Notes under the pieces: model-generated
Told to the model about the DNA's origin: nothing
Seen by the model: the letters and a program-made list of their open reading frames with translations, nothing else
The model's database searches: none
Shown here: positions 33,510 to 41,734 of the stretch, in pieces
Position numbering within the stretch: position 1 is the stretch's first letter
Layout: every line of letters begins with the position of its first letter
Position numbers and translations under genes: made by a program
Assembly (NCBI GenBank): GCA_964499935.1
Contig: CAZCMS010000002.1
Location: 1-64,000 of the forward strand
DNA length: 64,000 nucleotides
Reading direction: 5' to 3'
Source of the DNA: CALBGR01 sp964499935
Lineage (GTDB): Bacteria > Patescibacteriota > Saccharimonadia > Saccharimonadales > UBA4665

Positions 33510-34069
33510 TCCGTCGTCTCCAAATGTTGCCCGGAGCGCTTGCCCATGATCTCTCCGAACCACATTCCCCAACCGAACATCGTAACCTTGGGGTCGTGGT
33601 GCGCTTCTCTCAGAGCAGTGATGCAGGTGTTGAAGCCTGCAATCATGTCAGTGATAGTAGGGAAGTGCAGGTCGGTCGCCTGCGACAACATGACGTTGGC
33701 ACCATGGCCAAAGCCGCTAAACGTGATGATAGGGCCGGACCAGATATCTTCCTGATCCTGCCAACGGCGCTGAGCCGACATATAGCCTAGCTCATATGAA
33801 GTGCCCGTGTCGCGGTCGTCGATGCAGGCGATAATGCCGAAGCTGTCCTCCATCGCGTCGATGTTGCGACGGTAGACTTCCGCAGCCCATTCGCCACGGC
33901 TACCGGGGTCCATGTCGACCAGCACCGGGCTGAGGTCGCGCGGGTCACAGATCACCAAGCCGAAGGTCTGGAGGACTTCCTTGGCGCTATCCATGGTGGC
34001 TTTCTGCTGATCGTTAAAGAACGGACCAGCAAGGTAAAAATCGTACTTCGCTTCTGATACAGCGCCCAT
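33506..34069 (-). CDS. Nucleoside 2-deoxyribosyltransferase-like protein
   Basis: 187 residues. Family features: FYLAGPFFNDQQK near the start, EVYRRNIDAMEDSFGIIACI, then DRDTGTSYELGYMSAQRR, where the Glu is the usual nucleophile of this fold, and a late ANVMLSQAT. Such enzymes swap or remove bases from deoxynucleosides or deoxynucleotides. Clustered with other nucleotide enzymes. Confidence 0.75.
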   Translation of the reverse strand: MGAVSEAKYDFYLAGPFFNDQQKATMDSAKEVLQTFGLVICDPRDLSPVLVDMDPGSRGEWAAEVYRRNIDAMEDSFGIIACIDDRDTGTSYELGYMSAQRRWQDQEDIWSGPIITFSGFGHGANVMLSQATDLHFPTITDMIAGFNTCITALREAHHDPKVTMFGWGMWFGEIMGKRSGQHLETTE

Positions 34070-34072
34070 GGC

Positions 34073-35209
34073 TCATGCTCCTTGGTCCGGCGTGTAAGTC
34101 ATGTACGTCTGCTGCCAGAACGCTTGCGTCAATGGCCGATGCTGCATGTACTTGACAATCTCGATCCGCTGTTCAGCGGTAGGTGCGATATGCTGCTGGC
34201 CGAGCCAAATGGGGCACGGCGGAGCCGGGTCTTTGCCTTCGTGCCGTAATAGATTGTCTCGACCTACAGGGCATTCAAGGCAGGTGTCACACGGCAACGG
34301 CACGCGATCTTCTTCAAAATAGCCGCCGTTCAGCACGTCATTGATTTTCTGGACGACAGGTGCCCAAAGGTCCTCCTGAGCGATCCAGCAATTGCGTTTG
34401 CGCACCATGGCGAGCGCGGTCTCCCGCGTCATCATTATTTGCCCTTCGACCTTGGCCAGCAGTGGGCTGAGCATGTGCACGTAATCAAGATATTTGATTA
34501 GCGTGTCGCAATACATGATTGGTCTATGGCGGATGATCTGAGCGCGCAATGCGATTGGGATTTCACCGGTATCGACAATGATGAAGTGCCCCACGTCCAT
34601 GTCGCCTGAAGGCGTCGTGAACAGCGGTAACAAATCGACCATCCGGTAGGTATCGACCGGAATTTCACCATAAGGCGTCATCCGCACGACCGAGTACAAT
34701 GCCGAAGCCATTTCGTCCAGCATTAACTGGACCGGGTCGCCACTGAAACGTTGCCGGGCCTGATGGTGCAGCGCGTTGATAAAGCGCAGCATGGTACGAG
34801 CCGAAAGCTTGACCGTGAAGCCGGTCATGTAGCAAAGCGGCAGTTCCAGCCGGAAGTGGTCCTGCGGCGAAGTCTTGCGGCGCTCCAGCATATGCTCATG
34901 GGCAGCGACAACAAACTTGTCGTCAGCCCATAGATAGTGCACGGGCCAATCGTCGAGGTTATCAACCCGACTGGTCCTGGCCCAAGCGACATGGTCCCGC
35001 TGCGTGAAGAACATTTCCCGAATGATGATCGGGCAACGTACTTCAACGATGAAGTCTTCCAGCTCGTTAACAGGTACGTCGACTTTGAGTACGTCTTCGA
35101 CCATTACCATTGTTTCGTTGGGGCGCGAGTGTCCCCAAGCCCGAGCAGCAATCAGCCCATCCGGAATGCGGATAGGCGTGACAGTGATATGTTCTCCTAG
35201 AACGGCCAT
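34073..35209 (-). CDS. Divergent ThyX-like protein
   Basis: 378 residues, longer than usual ThyX (about 220-310). Parts recall flavin-dependent thymidylate synthase: CPIIIREMFFTQRDHVAWAR with a broken RHR motif near residue 60, then LPLCYMTGFTVKLSARTMLR like the ThyX C-terminal helix, and a second piece IALRAQIIRHRPIMYCDTLI (about residue 225) that has RHR but not the rest of the signature. A Cys group (PCDTCLECPVG, PPCPIW) follows. May methylate or modify dUMP-like pyrimidines; assignment tentative. Confidence 0.45.
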   Translation of the reverse strand: MAVLGEHITVTPIRIPDGLIAARAWGHSRPNETMVMVEDVLKVDVPVNELEDFIVEVRCPIIIREMFFTQRDHVAWARTSRVDNLDDWPVHYLWADDKFVVAAHEHMLERRKTSPQDHFRLELPLCYMTGFTVKLSARTMLRFINALHHQARQRFSGDPVQLMLDEMASALYSVVRMTPYGEIPVDTYRMVDLLPLFTTPSGDMDVGHFIIVDTGEIPIALRAQIIRHRPIMYCDTLIKYLDYVHMLSPLLAKVEGQIMMTRETALAMVRKRNCWIAQEDLWAPVVQKINDVLNGGYFEEDRVPLPCDTCLECPVGRDNLLRHEGKDPAPPCPIWLGQQHIAPTAEQRIEIVKYMQHRPLTQAFWQQTYMTYTPDQGA

Positions 35210-35214
35210 TGTTG

Positions 35215-35862
35215 TTATAGTCCCCTGAAAAATGCACCAAAAGTGAGATCGCCACGACGAGCCTGCAATAGGACATCGTGCAGTTCAACCACGATTGGGT
35301 GCAGCGGCGATGCTTTCATGGCCAGCTCCAACCGGTGGATTTCTGTGGCGATTTCTTCCGACACGCGGATGAACGACTTGTTGCCATAAAAGACAACTTC
35401 TGTCATGGTCTTGTAGACAACAGCAGCCATGTCTGCAACCTTGAGGATCAGTCCCTCGAAGCTGTCATCCTTGGCGTTCTCCCAATCGTAAGAGATGCTG
35501 ATTTCCAGCAATTCTTCGATCTTGGCAATGGCGACCTTACCATAGTCGTCAATGCCTTCCTTGACGGCAACGCTGCAATACTTGGTCTTGCGTGAAACGT
35601 CGCCGGTAATCGTTTCCTCCAAGTCGTGCAGCGTGGCGCGCACCAGCAGCTTGCCAGTGTCAACACCATAGCCCTGCTCTAGCAGGCGGCGGGCAATCAC
35701 GAGGCAGAAAATTACCGTGAAGCCGATATGCTCCAGAACACTTTCTTCCTTTACCATGAAATCCCGGGAGTAGCGCCGTACATTGCTGAGCTGCGCAATA
35801 ATCTCCAACGCGTTCTGGACCGCCTTGCTTGGTAGCTTGTGCTTCTCCATGAGGCTCTGCAT
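35215..35862 (-). CDS. HD-domain phosphohydrolase (YfbR/5'-deoxynucleotidase-like)
   Basis: 215 residues from the ATG at 35862, one base after the upstream stop. HD motifs: a His in SVLEHIGFTVIFCLVIA, the HD pair plus Glu-Glu in LVRATLHDLEETITGDVSRK, and a late Asp in LILKVADMAAVVYKT. This matches nucleotidases that remove phosphate from dNMPs. Fits the neighbouring pool-remodelling genes. Confidence 0.75.
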   Translation of the reverse strand: MQSLMEKHKLPSKAVQNALEIIAQLSNVRRYSRDFMVKEESVLEHIGFTVIFCLVIARRLLEQGYGVDTGKLLVRATLHDLEETITGDVSRKTKYCSVAVKEGIDDYGKVAIAKIEELLEISISYDWENAKDDSFEGLILKVADMAAVVYKTMTEVVFYGNKSFIRVSEEIATEIHRLELAMKASPLHPIVVELHDVLLQARRGDLTFGAFFRGL

Positions 35863-35863
35863 C

Positions 35864-36550
35864 TTACAGGTCCTCGATCTTGACGGCTTTGAGCTTCTTG
35901 CCGTCTTCCCCAAAGAACTCGAACTTGGCAATATCGCCGGTAGCGAGGCCGAGCTTGTGGAAGTCTGTTTCCTTGCCCTTCTTCAGGCGCTCACGCCCAA
36001 AGGCTTGCAGGGACTGCGCGTGCACAGTTTCTTTCAGGATCGGCTCAAGGTCCTCCGGCTCGTAGGTGCCGCCAGCGGCTTCCACGTCAGCCCGCATCTC
36101 CTTCTGGATTTGCTTGATGGTTTCGACCATGGTGCCCATGACCGCCTGCGCGACGTTATGCATGGACTTGGGGAAGTCGCACTCGACGGTAGCCTTGATG
36201 AGGTTGCCGCCGTCGATTTCCTGGAGGTACTGGATCGCTTGTTCGCGGTCAAATTCCTCCTTGGGTAGTGAGCCGGAAACGTACTGGTCAAGCTTAACCT
36301 TGATCCTGCCGTCAACGGTTTCGTATTTGCCGGTCTCGGAAGCCTTCATGATTTCCGGGAGTTCGTACTGCTTGATCCGATTGAAGCGGCCGATACGAAC
36401 CTTAAGCAGTTCGACCATTTCTCGGATTTCTTCCTGCAAGCCGCCAGCCTCTTTGACCAGCTCTTTCAGGCGATCGAGCTTGTCGGAGGAGGCACGAGCG
36501 GCCTCCTCCTGCTCGACCTTGGCTGCGATTGCATCCATAAGGTCTGACAT
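35864..36550 (-). CDS. Coiled-coil protein, SSB-neighbour type, unknown function
   Basis: 228 residues. Residues 1-60 are helical and charged (KLDRLKELVKEAGGLQEEIR). The phrase IKQYELPEIMKASETGKYET followed by DGRIKVKL resembles proteins coded next to single-strand-binding proteins in several phages. A DNA-replication role is inferred from position only. Confidence 0.5.
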   Translation of the reverse strand: MSDLMDAIAAKVEQEEAARASSDKLDRLKELVKEAGGLQEEIREMVELLKVRIGRFNRIKQYELPEIMKASETGKYETVDGRIKVKLDQYVSGSLPKEEFDREQAIQYLQEIDGGNLIKATVECDFPKSMHNVAQAVMGTMVETIKQIQKEMRADVEAAGGTYEPEDLEPILKETVHAQSLQAFGRERLKKGKETDFHKLGLATGDIAKFEFFGEDGKKLKAVKIEDL

Positions 36551-36555
36551 AGCAG

Positions 36556-37392
36556 TTACATCTCCTGTCCGGTGTCGGCTTCGCCACGCTTGGAACGACC
36601 GCCGCCGCCACCTGCATGCTCTTCTTCGAGCGACGAAGTGTCAGCCTTGGCCTTGCCCTGCTCGACCAGTTCGCGGAGCGACATGGCCTTTTCGTAAAGG
36701 CGCTTCGCAGCCGCAGGATTTTCTGCCTCGTATTCAGGGATCGAGCGTGCGCGCTCGATGGTCCAGCCGATCCAGTTGCCCTTGGCATTGCTTTCCGGGA
36801 CTGATCCCAGCTTGTACGCGCGATACCAAAGAGGTGCCTGGAAATAGCTGCCGTCCGGTCGTGCGATTTCCTCGGAGGTCGCCAGGGTCAGCATGTGCTT
36901 GCCCTTCTTGATCTGCGTGGAAGCGAACGAAATGAACGACGGGCGCAACTGCGCTTCGAGGTTCAGGCCGATGAACTGCTTGGTTTCGACGATGTAGTTG
37001 CCGTTCGGCAGGGCGTCTCGGCCCATGCTGTCCTGCTCGGTCTGCTCCATAATGTCGTCGGTTTCGAAGACATTCTGCAGCCCCTTGCCGCTGTCACGCG
37101 GTGCCCATTCCAGCCAAAGGTTCTGGAAGAAAACCGGCAAAAACCGGATGCCGTCCTTGAACACGTCACCAACGCCAGTGTCGATAATCTGTCCGGGGCG
37201 AAAAGCCTCGTTAAATTTCGCATGGCCCATGGTGCATTGGGGCGAATTTGACTGAAGGATCGTGAGGCGTGGAATAAGGAGGTCGGAACTCTTGACCTCT
37301 TCCAGACCGGTCTTCCCTGTGTCAAACATGGACGCAGAGAACATCGTCGAAGGAACCGACGGTTCCTCAGTTTTTGCTACAGCTTTTGACAT
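36556..37392 (-). CDS. Putative single-strand DNA-binding protein
   Basis: 278 residues, first gene of the minus operon. SSDLLIPRLTILQSNSPQCT, then IDTGVGDVFKDGIRFLPVFF and NLWLEWAPRDSGKG match the pattern of proteins often annotated as phage SSB. The C-terminus is flexible and charged (EEEHAGGGGGRSKRGEADTG). Function is tentative; an OB fold is not provable by eye. Confidence 0.45.
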   Translation of the reverse strand: MSKAVAKTEEPSVPSTMFSASMFDTGKTGLEEVKSSDLLIPRLTILQSNSPQCTMGHAKFNEAFRPGQIIDTGVGDVFKDGIRFLPVFFQNLWLEWAPRDSGKGLQNVFETDDIMEQTEQDSMGRDALPNGNYIVETKQFIGLNLEAQLRPSFISFASTQIKKGKHMLTLATSEEIARPDGSYFQAPLWYRAYKLGSVPESNAKGNWIGWTIERARSIPEYEAENPAAAKRLYEKAMSLRELVEQGKAKADTSSLEEEHAGGGGGRSKRGEADTGQEM

Positions 37393-37455
37393 TGTTTACC
37401 TGTTGAAGGAGCGCTTGAAAACGGCCAATCCGTTCACATTTTGGCTCAATTACCA

Positions 37456-37483
37456 TGTTTAACGGTTTGCACGCCGGGCGCAA
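37456..37483 (-). promoter_or_regulatory. Candidate promoter of the minus-strand replication operon
   Basis: On the minus strand TTGCGC (37483-37478), a 16-base spacer and TAAACA (37461-37456) lie about 65 bases before the first start. The -35 form and 16-base spacer match the promoter family of the right arm; the -10 is weak. Confidence 0.4.
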
Positions 37484-37511
37484 CTTTAAAAACTTTTATT
37501 TTTTTAAGACA

Positions 37512-37539
37512 TTGTTTTTGTTGCGAAATTTTGTGTATA
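37512..37539 (+). promoter_or_regulatory. Candidate rightward promoter
   Basis: TTGTTT (37512-37517), 16 bases, then TGTATA (37534-37539), running into TATAAA. It is divergent from the minus operon promoter. The inverted-repeat element at 37539-37555 begins at its -10/+1 edge, a typical place for an operator. Confidence 0.5.
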
Positions 37540-37555
37540 AAGTACCTTGCACTTT
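37539..37555 (+). promoter_or_regulatory. 17-bp inverted-repeat element, copy a
   Basis: AAAGTAC-CTT-GCACTTT. The left and right arms are complementary at all but one position around CTT. It shares ACCTTG(C/T)A(C/T)TTTA with four other intergenic copies in this window. It lies at the candidate start of the 37.6 kb transcript. Confidence 0.6.
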
Positions 37556-37600
37556 AATTTGCCATGTGGCAGTTTAGGCCACGGTTAGGGAGTTAATTGC

Positions 37601-37900
37601 ATGGCGGCTGTCACCAACAAACTAAAGTTGCAGTTGTTTGAGCGGACCTACAGACAGGTCTGGGAAAACATATTAGAGACGCATCCCGAGTACGAGCTAA
37701 ATCAGCAAGCTGCTCTGGACGAGGGCCTCATTCGTCGGTTTATGGCACATATCGAGCTGCACGGCGTAAAGGAAATTCCGACAGACCAGCAAGGCTTCGC
37801 GCGCCTCACGTACATATTCATGGCGGCTGTGCTGAACATCCCCAACACGACCTTCGGTTGGGACAATTGGTTTAAGGGCAAAACAGGATCATTGCTGTGA
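37601..37900 (+). CDS. Unknown protein, first gene of the rightward accessory operon
   Basis: 99 residues with RBS GGGAG. Starts MAAVTNKLKLQLFERTYRQV and ends WFKGKTGSLL; mixed helical. No family recognised. The GTGA overlap couples it to the next membrane peptide. Confidence 0.6.
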   Translation: MAAVTNKLKLQLFERTYRQVWENILETHPEYELNQQAALDEGLIRRFMAHIELHGVKEIPTDQQGFARLTYIFMAAVLNIPNTTFGWDNWFKGKTGSLL

Positions 37901-38034
37901 TACTTCAACTCCTCGAATTCTTCTTTCAAGACTTCTACCATTGGATCGGCGGCCTGATCTACATAGGCACGGCGACCGTATGCTTCGGCATGGCCTTGGG
38001 GCTGGTAGCAGAGATTTTCACCGGGAAGAAATAA
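37897..38034 (+). CDS. 45-residue single-pass membrane protein
   Basis: Starts at GTG 37897, overlapping the previous stop (GTGA), and ends directly before the next ATG. Reads MILQLLEFFFQDFYHW and then a hydrophobic stretch GGLIYIGTATVCFGMALGLV before a KK end. A membrane helix is clear; the function is unknown. A holin-like role is possible but not supported by its location. Confidence 0.55.
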   Translation: MILQLLEFFFQDFYHWIGGLIYIGTATVCFGMALGLVAEIFTGKK

Positions 38035-38808
38035 ATGGCGAACGATGTAATCCATACCGCCCTGCATAAGCTTGACTGGTCCAAGGTGCCCCCAAAGGTT
38101 AAGGCGCAATATCTGGAAAAAGCCGCCAAGTATTTTGTAGGCGATGACGTTGTAAATGTCATAACGCGCGGCGACGCATGGAGCTCTATTCAGGCCCTCG
38201 TGCGGGCGGGCATGCTCAAGTTGCCATTCAATCCATTGATGATTGAGTACAGCGCCACCAACAAATTCCGCTGGTTCATTCTTCTGGAGGACCTTGGCGA
38301 CAAGTTCCTCGCTCAGGCGATCTTCTGCCATCTGGACACGCAGCAGACCTATTACAGTTCTCGCGACGCGACCGTAACACTGGACGATCAGCAATTCCAT
38401 ATCGAGGGCGTGCGCACCGACCAAGACGGCAATGCCATTGCGTGCGCGGTATGCATGGCGCTGCTCTTCCTCAATACCAAGGGGATCGAGAAAGAGGTCC
38501 GCACGTTCGACAAGTTCAACAAAATCCGCGAGCGCAAAGGGCAGGCCAAGATTTTGCCTTACACAACAGTCCGCATCGGCACGGTCTACGGACGCGACGG
38601 CAAAGGCACCAAGGTCGCTGATGGCAGCACTGGCAGGACAATGCCTGTTCATCTGCGCGCCGCGTACACCCGCGCTCAGCACTTCGGCCCCAACAATTCG
38701 GAAGTTAAGCAGGTCTTTATTGAGAGCTGCATCGTGAACTATCGGCCAGAAAGCGGCGCTACCGTGCCAGAGCTGACGGCCAAGGTAGCAAGAAAGATCA
38801 AGCTATGA
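38035..38808 (+). CDS. Conserved-type phage protein, unknown function
   Basis: 257 residues. Middle segment FILLEDLGDKFLAQAIFCHL and later HLRAAYTRAQHFGPNNSEVK followed by VFIESCIVN, a pattern (Arg-rich loop then strand with Pro/Cys) seen in a group of uncharacterised phage proteins. Position early in the rightward operon; function not recognised. Confidence 0.55.
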   Translation: MANDVIHTALHKLDWSKVPPKVKAQYLEKAAKYFVGDDVVNVITRGDAWSSIQALVRAGMLKLPFNPLMIEYSATNKFRWFILLEDLGDKFLAQAIFCHLDTQQTYYSSRDATVTLDDQQFHIEGVRTDQDGNAIACAVCMALLFLNTKGIEKEVRTFDKFNKIRERKGQAKILPYTTVRIGTVYGRDGKGTKVADGSTGRTMPVHLRAAYTRAQHFGPNNSEVKQVFIESCIVNYRPESGATVPELTAKVARKIKL

Positions 38809-39095
38809 TCCGGACAATTTGGAAGTGGCTGTTCGAGGTTCCGCCCGAGCCGGATACTGGCGTCTATATGAAAGACGAGTTTCTGCGAGCGCCGATCAAT
38901 AGGAAATGGGCAGACAATTCTACGAAGCAACATCACTGGTGTTTCCCGCCCAACCGGCCGTATCAGATTTATGACGGGCCGATTGCTCCCGACCGTAAGG
39001 AACAGGTGTGGACAAGCAGGAGCGAATTGCCGGGTTACAAGCTGACCGAAGACTATTATAGCGACCGCCTATATCATGTATGGAGTGGGGAATGA
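38805..39095 (+). CDS. Unknown small protein
   Basis: 96 residues with an ATGA-type overlap to both neighbours. Starts MIRTIWKWLFEVPPEPD and is rich in Trp, Tyr and Pro (NRPYQIYDGPIAPD, YHVWSGE). No family recognised. Confidence 0.55.
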   Translation: MIRTIWKWLFEVPPEPDTGVYMKDEFLRAPINRKWADNSTKQHHWCFPPNRPYQIYDGPIAPDRKEQVWTSRSELPGYKLTEDYYSDRLYHVWSGE

Positions 39096-39301
39096 TCTAC
39101 GGCTATATTGAGCGCGCGTATGGCAAACGCTTCGAGAGCGGTCAGCGGGTCAAGTTCGAGGAGCGGCGCGACGCCCGCGACACCATGTCCCGGGACGGCA
39201 CCGTGGCGGACCCTGACCCGGCCTACGGGCTGCACTACGTCATGGTTCAGTTTGACGGCGAAAGCTGGCCGCTGCCTTGCCATCCTGGATCACTGGTATG
39301 A
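39092..39301 (+). CDS. Unknown small protein
   Basis: 69 residues; the ATG at 39092 overlaps the preceding stop (ATGA). Starts MIYGYIERAYGKRFESGQ; pattern of strands with DPAYGLHYVMVQFDG. No family recognised. Confidence 0.55.
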   Translation: MIYGYIERAYGKRFESGQRVKFEERRDARDTMSRDGTVADPDPAYGLHYVMVQFDGESWPLPCHPGSLV

Positions 39302-39528
39302 AATCGCATCGCATGGAACAAGTAAAGCGTATCATGCGGCAGTTCAGCAAAGATACTTTTACGACCGAATTGCGCCCCAACATGGCGCGATACACCGCCG
39401 AGGATATCCAGTTTGCCGAGAAGGCGGGATATATTCAGTTGCATCCGGGCATTCTTGGCTCGCGATGCTCATACTACCGGACCGCCAAGGGCGAGGCGTT
39501 CTGGATGGAGATGTTCCCTAATGGCTAG
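39298..39528 (+). CDS. Unknown small protein
   Basis: 76 residues from the ATG overlapping the preceding stop. Helical N-terminus (HRMEQVKRIMRQFSKDTF) and YTAEDIQFAEKAGYIQL, resembling a small DNA- or RNA-binding helix pair, but no family recognised. Confidence 0.55.
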   Translation: MKSHRMEQVKRIMRQFSKDTFTTELRPNMARYTAEDIQFAEKAGYIQLHPGILGSRCSYYRTAKGEAFWMEMFPNG

Positions 39529-39826
39529 CATCAAATTAACGCACTTTGAAGTTCCGCCCGTAGGCGATTGGTCTATGTGCCAAGTTTCAGACAAGCTGGT
39601 GATCACCACCCGCAACGGATGGGATCGCGCTGAAAGCTCAAAGGCAGAAAATATTGTGTTGATGACAAATCAACATTCAGAAGTCGCCTCATTCCCGAAT
39701 ACCGAAGCAGGTAGAGCGCGGCTTCAAGACATATTGTGGGCGATGAAAACCGTCTACGATCAAGGGGTCCAGGACGCGAAAGCAGAAATTCGCGCCGCTT
39801 TGGGCATAAACGACAGGAGATACTAA
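39521..39826 (+). CDS. Unknown small protein
   Basis: 101 residues; the ATG at 39521 overlaps the previous gene by 8 bases. Beta-rich start (SIKLTHFEVPPVGDWSM) and helical end (RARLQDILWAMKTVYDQGVQ). TAATG coupling to the following MazG-like gene. Confidence 0.55.
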   Translation: MASIKLTHFEVPPVGDWSMCQVSDKLVITTRNGWDRAESSKAENIVLMTNQHSEVASFPNTEAGRARLQDILWAMKTVYDQGVQDAKAEIRAALGINDRRY

Positions 39827-40464
39827 TGGACTACAATACAGAAATTGATCTCTTTGCAGCAGCAATGAAGGAAGCCATGGCCAATGCCGAGGAAAACGGC
39901 AAATGCGGCTGGGACGATCAAGAAGAGTTCCCGACCGCTGAGGCGACCCAAGCGTTCCTCCGCAACATCGGCAAAGGTCGTCCGGTCGACGCCGCTAACT
40001 ACCTGATGATGATCCATGCGCGCGGGCATGATCTGCAGGTGCACGTCGACGAGCAGGATACGGTGATGGCCCGTGGCCTCGCCATGCTGACCAAGTATTG
40101 CCATGAAGCCTCGTACAATGCGGGCTGGTGGCATGTCAAGCTGCCGGATGGCTCGCAAGTCGACATGAAGAACTCGCCCGACCATCCGTTCTATCCGTAC
40201 TTCATCGCCACCAAGATGATGCTCGGCGTTTCTGAAACGGCCGAAGGCATGGAAGGGTTCCGCAAGAACTTGGCAGACGACAAGCTGCCTCAATTCACCA
40301 TGGAAGAATGCGAGGCGGCGGACGAGCTTATCCGTTTGTTCGACCGTTGCGGCGCTCGCGGCTACCGGATCATTGAGGCGTTCTTCGCCAAGACCTCTTT
40401 CAATACCGTGCGGCCGGACCACAAGCCGGAAGCGCGCCAAGGCGTCGGTGGGAAAAAGTTCTGA
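39826..40464 (+). CDS. MazG-like nucleotide pyrophosphohydrolase
   Basis: 212 residues. The C-terminal half has the MazG-like pattern: FIATKMMLGVSETAEGMEGF with metal-binding Glu residues, NLADDKLPQFTMEECEAADE with the second acidic set, LIRLFDRCGARG, and the usual end FNTVRPDHKPEAR with VGGKKF. Such enzymes cleave (d)NTPs to monophosphates, removing aberrant nucleotides or alarmones. The N-terminal 100 residues are an extra domain. Confidence 0.7.
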   Translation: MDYNTEIDLFAAAMKEAMANAEENGKCGWDDQEEFPTAEATQAFLRNIGKGRPVDAANYLMMIHARGHDLQVHVDEQDTVMARGLAMLTKYCHEASYNAGWWHVKLPDGSQVDMKNSPDHPFYPYFIATKMMLGVSETAEGMEGFRKNLADDKLPQFTMEECEAADELIRLFDRCGARGYRIIEAFFAKTSFNTVRPDHKPEARQGVGGKKF

Positions 40465-40892
40465 TGGACATCACCTTCCCGACGCAAGACGTGGAAGAAG
40501 GGTTCTACATGGAGCTATCCATGCACCGCGACAATGTGATCCTGTTGCGGAACAAGGCGCTCATGCAGAACAACTTCGAATGGGCTGTTGCGCTCAGCCA
40601 CACGATCGCATTTCTCAGCGGCTTGCAGCGGGCACCGACCGAGCTGCCGCCGGACGATCCCAACTACAGTCCGTATTCTATGGACGCGGAGCATGACGGA
40701 GTTATTTCTGCCCTGCTTGGGGTCCGCACGGCGATCGTCAATGCCCCCAAGGATATTTTGACGGATACGTTCTGGATGCCAGAGCTGCCGGAAGAGTACG
40801 CCATGAATGGCGCAACAGTGGTCGACTACATCGATCATTATTTGCCTGAAAGCCTGCGCCGGGCAGCTGAGGAAGTGCAGGAGACCACGTAA
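40464..40892 (+). CDS. Unknown acidic protein
   Basis: 142 residues, ATG overlapping the previous stop by one base. Helical (MHRDNVILLRNKALMQNNFE, AVALSHTIAFLSGLQ) with an acidic C-terminus. No family recognised. Last gene before the inverted-repeat element at 40891. Confidence 0.55.
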   Translation: MDITFPTQDVEEGFYMELSMHRDNVILLRNKALMQNNFEWAVALSHTIAFLSGLQRAPTELPPDDPNYSPYSMDAEHDGVISALLGVRTAIVNAPKDILTDTFWMPELPEEYAMNGATVVDYIDHYLPESLRRAAEEVQETT

Positions 40893-40907
40893 AAGACCTT
40901 GCATTTT
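40891..40907 (+). promoter_or_regulatory. 17-bp inverted-repeat element, copy b
   Basis: AAAAGAC-CTT-GCATTTT, with two mismatches between arms; it overlaps the last bases of the preceding stop codon and lies 43 bases before the next start. Same core ACCTTGCATTTTA as the other copies. Confidence 0.55.
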
Positions 40908-40950
40908 ACTGCAAGAGATGCGAGTGTGAAGCCGGTAATAGGGAACCAAA

Positions 40951-41259
40951 ATGGACACGAAAGCAAACGCTTATGCAGTTCTGGAAATGTGCCAGAATGA
41001 TCCTGACTACAGCAATATGACGCTGAATACGGACATTTCCAGACATATCCGGAACCATATGGGCATTGTCGAATGGCCCACTTGGCGACCGCTCTACGAG
41101 CATATCGGCTTCACAGATGAACAGGGCCGCGAGCTGTGGTCCTTACTTGATCAGGAAGACCTGCCGAAGGAAAGCGTGCTGTTTCAGTTCGAACAGATGA
41201 TCGAACACCAGCACGGACCGCTGCCCGGCATGTTTCCAGTAGCAAGGAGACTTCTGTGA
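40951..41259 (+). CDS. Unknown protein
   Basis: 102 residues, first gene after element b. Contains ITDEQ-like GFTDEQGRELWSLLDQEDL and an acidic-helical end. Its stop overlaps the GTG start of the regulator gene (GTGA), so both are probably co-expressed. Confidence 0.55.
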   Translation: MDTKANAYAVLEMCQNDPDYSNMTLNTDISRHIRNHMGIVEWPTWRPLYEHIGFTDEQGRELWSLLDQEDLPKESVLFQFEQMIEHQHGPLPGMFPVARRLL

Positions 41260-41603
41260 GCAAAGGCGGAGTGTCACCGGTCTATACTAAGCAATGGCCG
41301 AAAGAAGCCCTCAATAGGGTGGTATCTCTGCGGAACAAGGGTCTGCAGCCGAAAGAGATCGCCGACGCGATGGGCATTAAGCAGCATGCCGTCTATACCA
41401 TGCTGAAAGAAATAGGCCAACCTGCCTCGGGCCGTGGCTCAAAGCTGGTTGACCGCATCAACGTCCGGCTTGACGCCGATTGCGCAGAGCTGGTTCGTCG
41501 CTACTGCGCGCGGCATAACAAGTCGATCACTATGGCAATGAACGAGCTAATTCGTTCTGTCCCCAAGGAGCTAATTCCAGATGCTGATCGCAATTTTCAA
41601 TAA
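41256..41603 (+). CDS. Predicted DNA-binding regulator: helix-turn-helix plus ribbon-helix-helix
   Basis: 115 residues from GTG 41256. Residues about 24-50 (LRNKGLQPKEIADAMGIKQH, AVYTMLKEI) look like a helix-turn-helix; residues about 68-105 (DRINVRLDADCAELVRRYCA, KSITMAMNELIRS) look like a ribbon-helix-helix. Two DNA-binding motifs in one small protein are unusual. It sits two genes behind an inverted-repeat element and is a candidate to bind that element; this is speculation. Confidence 0.6.
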   Translation: MSKGGVSPVYTKQWPKEALNRVVSLRNKGLQPKEIADAMGIKQHAVYTMLKEIGQPASGRGSKLVDRINVRLDADCAELVRRYCARHNKSITMAMNELIRSVPKELIPDADRNFQ

Positions 41604-41697
41604 TCTTCCGGAGATGCTTCTGGGGATTGTCTACACTTATACCGTCTTCAAGGTCGGCCGCTGGTCGGTGAAGCGGAAAATGAACCCCGACGCTTGA
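41581..41697 (+). CDS. 38-residue predicted membrane peptide
   Basis: ATG 41581 with AAGGAG 13 bases upstream, overlapping the regulator gene end by 23 bases. Reads MLIAIFNNLPEMLLGIVYTY then TVFKVGRWSVKRKMNPDA: one hydrophobic helix and a basic tail. Small and unproven. Confidence 0.4.
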   Translation: MLIAIFNNLPEMLLGIVYTYTVFKVGRWSVKRKMNPDA

Positions 41698-41734
41698 CCG
41701 GGTCTAGTCAAGAAATTCAACAGGAGAACAAACT

